This document shows, piece by piece, positions 53,762 through 63,121 of a DNA stretch of 64,000 nucleotides. The first letter of the stretch is position 1. Every line of letters begins with the position of its first letter. Origin of the DNA: Chryseobacterium sp. (GTDB lineage Bacteria; Bacteroidota; Bacteroidia; Flavobacteriales; Weeksellaceae). The notes under the pieces were generated by a model. It made no database searches. It was not told the origin of the DNA and worked only from the letters and a program-made list of their open reading frames with translations. A program made the translations under genes and the position numbers. Where the stretch lies: contig NZ_JAFAJM010000017.1 in the NCBI RefSeq assembly GCF_019236175.1, positions 62,001 to 126,000 of the forward strand, written 5' to 3'.

Positions 53762-53960
53762 CAAGGTCCGATTGTATTTAAATATTTTCCCTGAAACTAC
53801 GAAAAATCCCGACAACAGCGGTTAATTATTAATCAAATAATTGTCAAGTTAAATTCATTGTTTGCCTGTCTATCAAATATATCATTTTTCTACTCATTTT
53901 TTATGATTTTAAAACAAACTTTTTTATAAATTTAGCCGTCAATTTATAGTAAACACACTG

Positions 53961-55082
53961 ATGAGATTTGAACTTCATACAGAAGAAAAGGATGAAAGAC
54001 CGGTATTTATCACCGGAAATTTCAACAAATGGAATCCCAAAGATTACAACTATCAGCTTACCCAGACGGATCCCGGTAATTATTTTATTGAAATAGATGA
54101 TTCCGTACTTCCTGATGAAATTGAATATAAATTTACAAAAGGAGGTTGGGAAAATGTTGAACTGGACTCATACGGAAGTATTACTCCCAATCGAAAAGCA
54201 AAAAAAACAACAGGAAAAACAACAGATACTGTAAATCAGTGGAGATTAAACTGGGGACCGTTTAAAGATGAATTTTTTCCTATAGTAGAAATCATATCTG
54301 AACAATTTTATATGCCTCAGCTTGACCGCTACCGGAAAGTATGGGCACTCTTACCCTATGATTATCACAATTCGGATAAAAGCTATCCTGTACTCTACCT
54401 TCAGGATGCTCAGAACCTCTTTAATGAAGGAAGCGATTTCGGCAACTGGGAAATTGATAAAAAGCTGTCTGTGCTTGCGGAATACGGACGTGGTGACATT
54501 ATCATCATCGCTATAGAACACGGAAGTCAGAACAGAATTAAAGAATATATTTTCGACAACGACAATGTTGCAAACGGCTCCGAAGGAAAGAAATACATCC
54601 GTTTTATTACGGATACTCTGAAACCTTTTGTAGATGAAAAGTACAGGACTAAAAAAGACAGGGAAAACACAGGCATTGGCGGGAGCTCACTGGGCGCTCT
54701 CATCAGTCTTTACAGCGGATTTCTTTATCCCGAAGTCTACTCCAAACTTTTAATATTCTCCCCCTCACTCTGGGTAGAACCGAATAACAATTTTCCGCTG
54801 ATGAATTTCAGAATTCCTTTTAAAACAAAAATCTACATCTATGGAGGAAGCCAGGAAGGCTCTAAAATGGTTAAAAGAATCCAGGTTTTCGAAGAATATC
54901 TGAAAAGGTGGGAAAGAAAGAATTTTTTTGATTTCGAATTCAGAACCAGTATCAATCCTGAAGGGAAGCATAACGAGTTTTACTGGTCTCAGGAATTTCC
55001 CAGAGCAATAGAATGGCTTTTCTACGACAATACAGAAAATCCTGTAGAAGTAAAACCCCAGCAAAAAAACGCTCAAAAATAA
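53961..55082 (+). CDS. Esterase with N-terminal glycogen-binding-type (CBM48-like) domain
   Basis: A 373-residue two-domain protein. Residues 1-90 resemble an AMPK-beta/CBM48 E-set module (VFITGNFNKWNPKDY near 16-30; compare VIGDFNNWN in GlgB). Residues about 110-355 are an alpha/beta hydrolase of the esterase D/EstF type, with the nucleophile elbow GIGGSSLGALIS, an acidic segment near YIYGGSQEGSK and His in GKHNEFYWSQE. No signal peptide. It is divergent from glgB and heads a plus-strand run leading into the amidoligase genes. Possible roles are removing acyl groups from glycogen or cyclic esters. A near-consensus TAAATTTA lies 26 nt before the ATG. Confidence 0.85.
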   Translation: MRFELHTEEKDERPVFITGNFNKWNPKDYNYQLTQTDPGNYFIEIDDSVLPDEIEYKFTKGGWENVELDSYGSITPNRKAKKTTGKTTDTVNQWRLNWGPFKDEFFPIVEIISEQFYMPQLDRYRKVWALLPYDYHNSDKSYPVLYLQDAQNLFNEGSDFGNWEIDKKLSVLAEYGRGDIIIIAIEHGSQNRIKEYIFDNDNVANGSEGKKYIRFITDTLKPFVDEKYRTKKDRENTGIGGSSLGALISLYSGFLYPEVYSKLLIFSPSLWVEPNNNFPLMNFRIPFKTKIYIYGGSQEGSKMVKRIQVFEEYLKRWERKNFFDFEFRTSINPEGKHNEFYWSQEFPRAIEWLFYDNTENPVEVKPQQKNAQK

Positions 55083-55172
55083 ACCTATGAAATTGCCGTG
55101 ATATAACAGACGCCTATGTCTACAAATACGGTACGATCGCGTATGATCTTTAAAAACAATAAACATCTTTGT

Positions 55173-56588
55173 ATGAAATTAATTAATAAAAAAAATAAGC
55201 AATACACTCAGATTTTTCAGTTATTCACTGAAGAGGAATGGGTAAAATCAAGCAAGAACTTCAACAAAAACATAAGCCCTTTTTTTACCGGGAAGAAATA
55301 CGAAACATTCGTGTATACCAATGAAGAAAGTATTACCTATTTTATCGGCTTAGGCAAATCCACCGTTCAGAATTTTGAAGTTCAGCAGGTTGCGAATAAA
55401 TTCTCCCAGACACAAAAAGACAGATTATTAGCCGCTCCCACACTGGTACTCGCAGACTTTCTTCATGAGAAACAATTCGAGGAATTCGTCAAAGGATTAC
55501 TGATCGGAACCTACCAGTATCCGTTTGAAAAAAAACATGTGTTCTGGAATACAAAGTTTGAGCTTCATTTTGAAAATGTGAGCCAGAAAAAACTGGATCA
55601 TATCATTCAGAAAGCTGAAGCTTTAAGTAACGGACAAATTGCCTGCCAGGAATGGTTAAACAAACCGGCTAATCTTAAAAAGCCTGATATATTCAGTTTG
55701 TACCTTAAAAATCTGGCTAAAAAGCATGAACTAAAATATACTGTTTTTAACAGAAAAAAATGTGAGGAACTTGGCCTTGGCGCTTATCTTGCCGTCAACC
55801 AGGCAAGTGCTTATGATGCGGCTTTTACAATTCTGGAATATAAAACCTCCGTTAAGAATGCCAAAACATTTGGTTTGGTCGGAAAATGTATCTTATTTGA
55901 CACCGGAGGTATTTCATTAAAAAACTCTGCCAATTTACATTATATGAAGTCTGATATGGGTGGGGCTACGGCAGTTCTCGGAACATTGATCTATGCTGCA
56001 GAAATGAATCTTCCGGTAAACATTATCGCCGTTCTTCCCGTTACCGACAATGCTATTTCTGAAAAGGCACTCCTTCCAAGTGATGTCATTACAGCATATA
56101 ATGGAAAAACCATTGAAGTTCTGGATACCGATGCCGAAGGAAGGCTTGTTCTTGCAGACGGATTATCTTATCTTTCGAAAAACTATAAAACCGATTTCCT
56201 GATCGACTTAGCCACATTAACCGGAAGCTCAGTAAGAATGTTCGGAGATACCTGCGGGGCAATGTTCTCCAATAATGAAGATTTAAAAAACCTTTTAATA
56301 AAAACAGGTGATCAGACTAATCAGAGACTGTGGAACCTTCCGCTCTGGGATATCTGGAAAGACGAAATTCAGTCTGATGTGGCAGATCTTAAAAACCTGT
56401 CTATAAAACCTGTGGGAGATTGTATCATTGCCGCTAAATTTTTAGAACAATTCATTGAAAATCACCCGAAATGGGCTCATCTGGATATAGCCGGAGTGGC
56501 CTTCGGAAATGTGGGATATGCTAAAGAAAAAGCAGCCACCGGTTATGGGGTTCAGTTGCTCACTGATTTAATCGAAAATTATCATTAA
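55173..56588 (+). CDS. Leucyl aminopeptidase family (M17) peptidase
   Basis: A 471-residue M17 metallopeptidase from ATG 55173 (MKLINKKNKQ). The catalytic domain has the first metal Lys in GLVGKCILFDTGG, the Asp ligand in MKSDMGGATAVLG and the signature DTDAEGRLVLADGL (NTDAEGRL type), so zinc or manganese sites and the bicarbonate-binding Arg are kept. The divergent N-terminal domain is usual for hexameric M17 enzymes. No signal peptide. Placed before the amidoligase genes, it could trim or recycle a peptide made by them; a general peptide-turnover role is equally possible. Confidence 0.9.
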   Translation: MKLINKKNKQYTQIFQLFTEEEWVKSSKNFNKNISPFFTGKKYETFVYTNEESITYFIGLGKSTVQNFEVQQVANKFSQTQKDRLLAAPTLVLADFLHEKQFEEFVKGLLIGTYQYPFEKKHVFWNTKFELHFENVSQKKLDHIIQKAEALSNGQIACQEWLNKPANLKKPDIFSLYLKNLAKKHELKYTVFNRKKCEELGLGAYLAVNQASAYDAAFTILEYKTSVKNAKTFGLVGKCILFDTGGISLKNSANLHYMKSDMGGATAVLGTLIYAAEMNLPVNIIAVLPVTDNAISEKALLPSDVITAYNGKTIEVLDTDAEGRLVLADGLSYLSKNYKTDFLIDLATLTGSSVRMFGDTCGAMFSNNEDLKNLLIKTGDQTNQRLWNLPLWDIWKDEIQSDVADLKNLSIKPVGDCIIAAKFLEQFIENHPKWAHLDIAGVAFGNVGYAKEKAATGYGVQLLTDLIENYH

Positions 56589-56692
56589 AAATTAGTTTTT
56601 TACAAAAATTCTCTGTATACTTGATTAGAGATTTTTCAAAAGCATACCATATTTTAATTTTTGATAATAATCAAACAACAAAGAATTGCTTT

Positions 56693-56700
56693 TATTTTTG
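56693..56700 (+). promoter_or_regulatory. -7 promoter box for the ATP-grasp/amidoligase operon
   Basis: TATTTTTG matches TAnnTTTG, 29 nt before the ATG at 56730. It marks a likely transcription start inside the 141-nt gap after the M17 gene, and an upstream in-frame start at 56661 is therefore excluded. No TTG at 17-21 nt. Confidence 0.6.
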
Positions 56701-56729
56701 AAAATTCACTAAACCTTAAAAAACATTAT

Positions 56730-57935
56730 ATGGAGGAGAAAACTATTGTATGCATTTCATGTTATTACAAGGGCTACGATTTCATGGATGAAATGAAGAA
56801 GCTCGGTAATAAAATTATCCTGGTTACATCAGAAAATCTCAAGGAAAAAAACTGGCCGTGGCATGCCATTGATGAGGTTTTTTATATGCCGGAATTAAAG
56901 CCTTCGGTCTGGAATCTGGAACATCTGATTCAGGGGTTTTCACATTTGATGAAAACCAGGAAAGTGGATGCAGTAGTAGCCCTCGATGATTATGATGTAG
57001 AAAAAGCTGCTCTGATCAGAGAAACATTCCGGATTCCCGGAATGGGACAGACCACTCACCGCTATTTCAGGGATAAACTGGCCATGCGTCAGAAAGCAAA
57101 AGATTCGGGGATTAACGTTCCTGAGTTTACAGCCGTCTTCAATGATGATGAGGTGAATAATTTTACATACAGAGTTCCTGCTCCATGGGTGTTAAAACCC
57201 CGGTCGGAAGCATCTGCATCAGGAATTAAAAAAATAATTTCGAGAGAAGAGCTTCATGAAGCTTTGAATGCTCTGGGTGAAGAGCGTCATCTCTTTTTAC
57301 TGGAAAGTTTTAAACCGGGAGATGTTTTTCATGTAGACAGCCTTACTTTTAATAAAGAAACGGTATTTACCTCAGCCTCCAAATACCTTGCTCCCCCTAT
57401 GCAGGTTTCTCATGAAGGCGGGGTATTCAGATCCAAAACACTGGGCCGGTATTCTGATGATTTTAAGGCACTCCAAGAAATCAATGCCAAAGTACTGTCT
57501 CATTTCGGACTTGTGAATGGCGCTACTCATACAGAATTCATCAAAGGAAAGGAGGATGGAAAATGGTATTTTCTTGAAACCTCTTCCAGAGTTGGTGGCG
57601 CACATATCCCGGATCTGGTAGAAGCTTCAAGCAGTATTAATATCTGGCGGGAATGGGCTAAGATTGAAGATGCTCTTTTAAGAGGTAAAAACTATACGGT
57701 TCTCCCTCCTACCGGATATTATTCAGGGCTTATCATAGCCTTGATCAAAGATAAAAATCCTGATTACAGTCAACTGGAATCTGCGGAAGTCGTTAAATTT
57801 CTTCCTATTGAATATCATATTGGAATTGTTTACAAATCCAACGATGCTGATATTATTCAGGAAAGGCTGGACACTGCGGCGGAAAAAATCCAGGCAGAAA
57901 TGCTTAACATTTTACCCCCGAAAGTACGAAGCTGA
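56730..57935 (+). CDS. ATP-grasp enzyme (biotin-carboxylase-like)
   Basis: A 401-residue ATP-grasp ligase. It opens with a pre-ATP-grasp Rossmann domain (TIVCISCYYKGYDFMDEM). The ATP-grasp core has HRYFRDKLAMRQKAKDSG, the nucleotide-binding Lys in WVLKPRSEASASGI, and the metal-binding Glu in YFLETSSRVGGAHIPD. The family couples a carboxylate, via an acyl-phosphate, to an amine or thiol. The substrate is unknown. The four downstream genes (57974-61734) follow with gaps of 27-78 nt, so this is the head of an operon. Confidence 0.9.
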   Translation: MEEKTIVCISCYYKGYDFMDEMKKLGNKIILVTSENLKEKNWPWHAIDEVFYMPELKPSVWNLEHLIQGFSHLMKTRKVDAVVALDDYDVEKAALIRETFRIPGMGQTTHRYFRDKLAMRQKAKDSGINVPEFTAVFNDDEVNNFTYRVPAPWVLKPRSEASASGIKKIISREELHEALNALGEERHLFLLESFKPGDVFHVDSLTFNKETVFTSASKYLAPPMQVSHEGGVFRSKTLGRYSDDFKALQEINAKVLSHFGLVNGATHTEFIKGKEDGKWYFLETSSRVGGAHIPDLVEASSSINIWREWAKIEDALLRGKNYTVLPPTGYYSGLIIALIKDKNPDYSQLESAEVVKFLPIEYHIGIVYKSNDADIIQERLDTAAEKIQAEMLNILPPKVRS

Positions 57936-57973
57936 ACCCTTACCATATAATCATTATTAAAGAAGATTAGTCA

Positions 57974-58687
57974 ATGCCTCATATAGAACACACAGAGTAT
58001 TATTCCAATATACTCGGCACAAGCCTGAACGTGGAAGTCACGGGACACTATGGGTATCCAATCATTATGTTCCCTACTTCTCAGGGGCTGTATACCCAAA
58101 ATCATGATTTTCATCTTAACGGAAGCATCAACTGGTTTGTAGAACAGGGAAAGGTAAAACTTTATAATATTCAGACTATTGACAGCTGGAGCTTTTATGA
58201 TGAAAAAATTTCTCCGCAACAGAGAATAAGAAATTATGAACGGTATATACAGTTTCTGATTAAAGAATTTATTCCTTATATTCAGAAGCTTCATAAAACC
58301 CACCGTGTTGCTGTAGCGGGTGCGAGTTTCGGAGGCTATCATGCAGCTAATTTCGCCTTCAGATTTCCCGATGTTGTCTCCCATCTGTTTTGCCTTTCAG
58401 GTGCTTTCAGTATAAGGAATTTCATGAATGGTTATTCTGACGACCTGGTGTACTTTAACTGTCCCAGGGAATTTGTAAGAAGTGATGAAGCCTGGAAATA
58501 TAAACACATGCACATTGTACTGAGTACTTCAGATCAGGATATCTGTAAAGATAAGAATATTGAAATGGCAGAAATTTTAAACATAAAAGGAATAAATTTC
58601 TGGTATGATGAAAGAAGATGGATAGGCCATGACTGGCCGTTGTGGAGAATGGTTTTTCCCATCTTTATAGGAACTTATTTTTCCTAA
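57974..58687 (+). CDS. Alpha/beta hydrolase-fold esterase
   Basis: A 237-residue serine hydrolase of the esterase (PF00756-like) group. The nucleophile elbow is VAGASFGGYHAANFAF with Ser in GxSxGG; the acid is probably Asp in STSDQDICKD and the His is in WIGHDWPLW. There is no signal peptide. It lies between two ATP-grasp genes, which suggests it acts on the product or an intermediate of the amide-forming steps, for example by hydrolysis or acyl transfer. The gene starts 38 nt after the first ATP-grasp. Confidence 0.88.
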   Translation: MPHIEHTEYYSNILGTSLNVEVTGHYGYPIIMFPTSQGLYTQNHDFHLNGSINWFVEQGKVKLYNIQTIDSWSFYDEKISPQQRIRNYERYIQFLIKEFIPYIQKLHKTHRVAVAGASFGGYHAANFAFRFPDVVSHLFCLSGAFSIRNFMNGYSDDLVYFNCPREFVRSDEAWKYKHMHIVLSTSDQDICKDKNIEMAEILNIKGINFWYDERRWIGHDWPLWRMVFPIFIGTYFS

Positions 58688-58710
58688 ACCCTATTTTTAA
58701 TCTCATCTTT

Positions 58711-58730
58711 TTAAACGCCAAGGTTCTTTG
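58711..58730. repeat. Relic AACGCCAAGG/TTCTTTG phased repeat within the operon
   Basis: TTAAACGCCAAGGTTCTTTG looks like a degenerate member of the short GCAAAG-type intergenic repeats seen at 36396 and 38151. It sits in the 78-nt gap between the esterase and second ATP-grasp genes. Confidence 0.25.
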
Positions 58731-58765
58731 AAAATAAAAATATACACCCATTAAAAACAAAAATT

Positions 58766-59719
58766 ATGACAAAAAAAGTAGGCATTCTATTCGGCATGGA
58801 AGATACATTTCCCTGGGCATTCATAGACAGGGTAAATGAGCTTGGTAATGGAGAAATCATCGCCGAACCCGTAACCATTGATAAGTTGGAGCAAGGCGCT
58901 GATTACGGTTATGCCGTGATCATCGACAGAATTTCACAGGATGTCCCTTTTTACAGAGCCTATCTGAAAAATGCGGCACTGAATGGCACCTATGTAATCA
59001 ATAATCCGTTCTGGTGGAGTGCAGATGAGAAATTTTTCAATAATGCCCTGATGACAAAGCTTGGAATCCCTCTTCCGAAAACTGTTCTCTTACCTTCTCA
59101 TGAAAGGCCATCCAATACTTCGGAAACTTCATTCAGAAATTTAACCTTCCCTCATGACTGGGAATATATATTCGGTTATATCGGATTTCCTGCTTATATG
59201 AAACCTCATGACGGAGGTGGCTGGAAAAACGTATACAGGGTGGAAAACCCCGATGATTTATGGAATAAACTGGGAGAAACGGAACAACTCGTCATGATGG
59301 TTCAGGAAGAGATCGTTTTTGATGATTACTATAGAGTGTATTGCCTGGGACGCAAGTATGTTCATATTATGCCTTATGAGCCCAGAAATGAGCCTCACCT
59401 GAGATATGCAACTACTCATCAGACACAAGGAGCTGAACGGGAAAAGCTGTTAAAAACTATTCATGATTATACGATCAAAATGAATGAGGCATTAGGTTAT
59501 GATTTCAATACAGTAGAATTTGCGGTAAGAGACGGAATTCCTTATGCTATAGATTTTTGCAATCCGGCACCTGATGCAGACAGAAATTCCGTAGGGGAAG
59601 AAAACTTTGCATGGATCATAGAACATGCAGCAAAGCTGGCCGTGGAAAAAGCAAAAGAATACATTCCCGGAAAACCTAATATCACATGGGGAACTTTTGT
59701 GAAGGATTCCATCAAATAA
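58766..59719 (+). CDS. ATP-grasp enzyme (RimK/glutathione-synthetase-like)
   Basis: A 317-residue ATP-grasp ligase of a different subgroup from the 56730 gene. The N-terminal part (VGILFGMEDTFPWAFIDRVN) is a pre-ATP-grasp fold. Nucleotide-binding pieces are PAYMKPHDGGGWKNVYRV and the hinge VMMVQEEIVFDDYYRV; metal ligands lie in NTVEFAVRDGIPYAIDFCNPAPDAD (pieces VEFAV and DFCNPAPDAD), with Glu, Asp and Asn in place. It likely adds an amino group or amino acid to a carboxylate. It is 27 nt upstream of the YbdK-type ligase. Confidence 0.9.
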   Translation: MTKKVGILFGMEDTFPWAFIDRVNELGNGEIIAEPVTIDKLEQGADYGYAVIIDRISQDVPFYRAYLKNAALNGTYVINNPFWWSADEKFFNNALMTKLGIPLPKTVLLPSHERPSNTSETSFRNLTFPHDWEYIFGYIGFPAYMKPHDGGGWKNVYRVENPDDLWNKLGETEQLVMMVQEEIVFDDYYRVYCLGRKYVHIMPYEPRNEPHLRYATTHQTQGAEREKLLKTIHDYTIKMNEALGYDFNTVEFAVRDGIPYAIDFCNPAPDADRNSVGEENFAWIIEHAAKLAVEKAKEYIPGKPNITWGTFVKDSIK

Positions 59720-59746
59720 TATTGAAAAAATAAAAAACACAATACA

Positions 59747-60868
59747 ATGCATCATCAGTTTACTATCGGAATCGAAGAAGAATATCAGATCATTGATGTT
59801 GAAAGCAGGGATCTGATTTCTCACGTTTCAAAAATCATTGAAGGCGGCAAAGCGGTTTTAAGTGAAAACCTGAAACACGAAATGCACGAATCCATGATTG
59901 AAATGGAAACGGGAATCTGTCAGAATATTCAGGAAGCAAGAGCTGAATTAACGGGTTTAAGGCGACACCTCATTAATATTGCCCATGAACAGGGACTACG
60001 TGTTTCCGGGGGCGGAACACATCCGTTTTCTCACTGGTCAGCCAACAATATTACCCAGGGAGAAAGATATATTAAAATTATTGATGATATGGGAGATGTT
60101 GCCCGTGAAAATCTTATTTTCGGACTTCACGTTCATATTGGCATTCCTAACCGTGAAGAGGGTGTCAGGATTCAGAATGTAATGCGTTATTTCCTGCCTC
60201 ATGTCTATGCTCTTTCCACCAATTCACCTTTCTGGATCGGACGGAATACCGGCTTTAAATCTTACAGACAGGAAATTTTCGTAAAATTTCCAAGAACCGG
60301 TATTCCCAGTTATTTCAATTCTCTGGCTGAATTCGACAGTTACGTAGATCTTCTGATAAAAACAGGAACAATTGATAATGCAAAAAAAATATGGTGGGAT
60401 TTGAGAGTTCATCCGTTTTATCCTACCATCGAATTCAGGATTTGCGATATGCCGTTAAGAATTGATGAAACAGTTTGTCTTGCTGCTATTATGCAGAGTC
60501 TGGTGGCTAAAATCTACAAACTCCACCGGCAAAATTTAAGTTTCAGAAGTTACAGACGACTGCTACTGAATGAAAATAAATGGCGGGCTTCCAAAAGCGG
60601 TATCGAAGCTCATCTGATTGATTTCGGAAAAGAAGAATCTGTTCCTTATCCACATTTACTGAAAGAGCTTTTAGAGTTTATTGATGATGTGGTAGACGAT
60701 TTGGGGTGCAGAAAAGAAGTGGAATATGCCTGGAAAATTCTGGAAAACGGGACAGGTGCAGACCGACAGCTTCAAATATTCAAAGAAACCGGTGATCTGA
60801 CAAAAGTGGTAGATTATATGATCTCAGAAACTGAATACGGCATCACCCATGGCGAACCTGCTTCATAA
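59747..60868 (+). CDS. YbdK-type carboxylate-amine ligase (GCS2 family)
   Basis: A 373-residue member of the glutamine-synthetase-fold GCS2 family (COG2170). Metal- and ATP-binding segments are FTIGIEEEYQIID (5-17), the HPFSHW stretch following VSGGGTHPFSH, GLHVHIGIP (about 125-133) and TIEFRICDMPLR (about 228-239). Relatives form gamma-glutamyl or other amide bonds; E. coli YbdK has weak glutamate-cysteine ligase activity. In this neighbourhood it is a third amide-bond-forming enzyme with a substrate probably other than glutathione. Confidence 0.93.
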   Translation: MHHQFTIGIEEEYQIIDVESRDLISHVSKIIEGGKAVLSENLKHEMHESMIEMETGICQNIQEARAELTGLRRHLINIAHEQGLRVSGGGTHPFSHWSANNITQGERYIKIIDDMGDVARENLIFGLHVHIGIPNREEGVRIQNVMRYFLPHVYALSTNSPFWIGRNTGFKSYRQEIFVKFPRTGIPSYFNSLAEFDSYVDLLIKTGTIDNAKKIWWDLRVHPFYPTIEFRICDMPLRIDETVCLAAIMQSLVAKIYKLHRQNLSFRSYRRLLLNENKWRASKSGIEAHLIDFGKEESVPYPHLLKELLEFIDDVVDDLGCRKEVEYAWKILENGTGADRQLQIFKETGDLTKVVDYMISETEYGITHGEPAS

Positions 60869-60900
60869 TATTTTGATAACTTTACAAAAAATATGATGTA

Positions 60901-61734
60901 ATGAAAGATATTCGAATTGCTCTGTTAGATATGAATAATAACCATGTCAATCAGGGCTTCAGAAACATTAAAGAAATTTCTGAGGCATTCCGGCAGAGTT
61001 CTGAAGAAAATGTAGCTATCCGGACATTTGATGTAAGGTTTAAAAATGAAATACCTGAAATCGGAGGCTTTGATATTTTTATTTCCTCAGGCGGTCCGGG
61101 TGACCCCCACAGAGAAGGCCTTGAATGGGAAAACAGATTCGCCCATTTCTTAGATTCTGTTTTTGAACACAACAAAAATAATGAAGATAAAAAATATCTG
61201 TTTCTGATCTGTCATTCATTCCAACTGGCAAGTATTCATTGGAAGCTTGGAAATATTAACAAAAGAAAATCCTATTCTTTTGGCGTAATGCCGGTTCATA
61301 AGACCAAAGAAGGCAGAGATGAATTCTTATTTAAAAACCTTCCGGATCCTTTTTATGCAGTAGATTCCAGAGCATATCAGTTCATTGAACCTGATCATAC
61401 CCAGCTTGAAAGACTGGGAATGGAAATCGTAGCTATTGAGAAATTCCGTCCGCACATCAATCTGGAAAGAGCGATTATGGCCGTGAGATTTTCTGAAGAG
61501 ATCTTTGGTACCCAGTTTCATCCCGAAGCCAGCCCCGAAGCTTTAATTGAAAACCTTAAGGATGAGAAAAATAAAGAAGCGATGATCGAAAATTTCGGAA
61601 TGGAAAAATACCTTGAAACCATGGACAGGATAGACGATGATGACAAAATTATTCTGACCCGAAATGAGATCCTTCCAAGATTCCTTCAGTTTGCCAAACA
61701 ACATATTATAAAGAAAAGCGAATCTTTGGCCTAA
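60901..61734 (+). CDS. Class I glutamine amidotransferase
   Basis: A 277-residue stand-alone GATase. The triad is complete: Cys104 in LICHSFQLA, and His207 and Glu209 in TQFHPEAS. The oxyanion strand SSGGPGDPHREG (62-73) is also present. The C-terminal ~60 residues (NLKDEKNKEAMIENFG to FAKQHIIKK) are an extra helical tail. It releases ammonia from glutamine, presumably for a partner ligase in the same operon (one of the ATP-grasps or the GCS2 protein). The gene starts 32 nt after the GCS2 gene. Confidence 0.92.
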   Translation: MKDIRIALLDMNNNHVNQGFRNIKEISEAFRQSSEENVAIRTFDVRFKNEIPEIGGFDIFISSGGPGDPHREGLEWENRFAHFLDSVFEHNKNNEDKKYLFLICHSFQLASIHWKLGNINKRKSYSFGVMPVHKTKEGRDEFLFKNLPDPFYAVDSRAYQFIEPDHTQLERLGMEIVAIEKFRPHINLERAIMAVRFSEEIFGTQFHPEASPEALIENLKDEKNKEAMIENFGMEKYLETMDRIDDDDKIILTRNEILPRFLQFAKQHIIKKSESLA

Positions 61735-61926
61735 ATACAGAAAGCAGACGAAAGAAGAATGGAAGTCATTATTAATCCCAAAAGCTTCCGAGCTCCTTAA
61801 ATTCAGATTCAGGCATTACTGGATTTAAATTTTTATTAGGATCCTCAGTAACCTATCTCTTCCAGTTTCCTTACTATAACAATCGGACAGCAGTGTTCGA
61901 TTTTTTAACACCACAAAAGAAAAAAT

Positions 61927-63105
61927 ATGATCTCAAAATACAGACAACAATTTAACCGGGAATTCTCTGAAGAAAAATACCAGAAGGTTAAAGATATTTT
62001 GCAGCAAAAAAGTGGTATTGCACCTGCTTTCAGGATTTCAGAAAGCCCCATTATACTGACTAAAGAATTTGAAGCTAAACTTCTTAATGCCAGTGAAAGC
62101 ATTATCAGCCAGATCAGCAAACTTCCTGCACCGCTTTTCCAAAAAGCAATCCCTGAGAACTGCAGAGTGCCTAATGACACAGATAAGCCTCATTTCTTTA
62201 CCATAGATTTCGGAGTATGTAAAAGTGAAAACGGAGAAATAGAACCACAATTAATCGAATTACAGGCTTTCCCTTCACTGTATGCATTTCAAAAAACTTT
62301 CGAAGACACATTTTGTGAAGTCTATCCTTTTCTTGCAGAGATCAGGAATCCAATGCCTCATGAAACTTTTAAAAATTATTTAAAAGATTTGATTGTTGGC
62401 GATGAAAACCCTGAGAATGTTATTTTACTTGAAATTTTCCCTGAAAACCAAAAGACAGCAATAGATTTTGCATTAACAGAACGATTATTGGGTATTAAAA
62501 CAGTATGCTTAACCAAGGTAAAAAAAGAAGGCAAGAAGCTCTTTTATGAGAATAACGGAAAGCGCGTTGAAATCAAAAGAATCTATAACCGTGTTATCTT
62601 TGACGAGCTTGATCATATTTCCGGACTCAGTACTGAGTTTAACTTCCGTGAAGAAGCAGATGTAAAATGGATAACCCATCCCAACTGGTTTTTTAAAATA
62701 TCTAAGTTCCTTCTTCCGCTATTAAAGCATCAGTATGTTCCTAAGAGTTATTTTCTGCATGAATTTCCGGATCATGAAAACCTTGAAGATTTTGTATTAA
62801 AACCTTTATTTTCCTTTGCAGGAAACGGAGTTAATTTAAGCCCTACCCGGGATATTACAGAGGCTATTACGGATAAAGAAAATTATATTTTGCAGAGAAA
62901 AGTACATTACGAACCAATATGTAAAGACATTAACGGAGATTTTTCAAAAGCAGAAATCCGTTTACTCTATATCTGGAGAGAAGAGGATAAACGCCCTATC
63001 CTGCTTGAGAATCTGGGAAGAATGACTAAAGCGGCGATGGTAAATGTAGACTTTAACAAAAAGGATGCAATCTGGATCGGAAGTTCCAATGCTTTTTTCG
63101 GGTAA
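61927..63105 (+). CDS. Putative ATP-grasp-like ligase, divergent family
   Basis: A 392-residue protein without a clean family match. The C-terminal half reads like an ATP-grasp: FVLKPLFSFAGNGVNLSP (Lys and glycine-rich loop), YILQRKVHYEPI (hinge), KAEIRLLYIW and LLENLGRMTKAA (metal and ATP side). The N-terminal half contains FTIDFGVCKSENGEIEPQLIE, a strand pattern also found in glutathionylspermidine-synthetase-like and circularly permuted ATP-grasps. A 192-nt gap separates it from the GATase, so it may be a separate transcript. Function inferred only from motifs and neighbours. Confidence 0.6.
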   Translation: MISKYRQQFNREFSEEKYQKVKDILQQKSGIAPAFRISESPIILTKEFEAKLLNASESIISQISKLPAPLFQKAIPENCRVPNDTDKPHFFTIDFGVCKSENGEIEPQLIELQAFPSLYAFQKTFEDTFCEVYPFLAEIRNPMPHETFKNYLKDLIVGDENPENVILLEIFPENQKTAIDFALTERLLGIKTVCLTKVKKEGKKLFYENNGKRVEIKRIYNRVIFDELDHISGLSTEFNFREEADVKWITHPNWFFKISKFLLPLLKHQYVPKSYFLHEFPDHENLEDFVLKPLFSFAGNGVNLSPTRDITEAITDKENYILQRKVHYEPICKDINGDFSKAEIRLLYIWREEDKRPILLENLGRMTKAAMVNVDFNKKDAIWIGSSNAFFG

Positions 63106-63121
63106 TCATAATTAAAATACA

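Noticed and set aside
53961..56588. The first two genes as part of the same transcript as the ligases
   Set aside because: Not dismissed fully, but the 141-nt gap and the TATTTTTG box at 56693 suggest that the ligase operon starts at 56730, so I treat the esterase and M17 genes as neighbours only.
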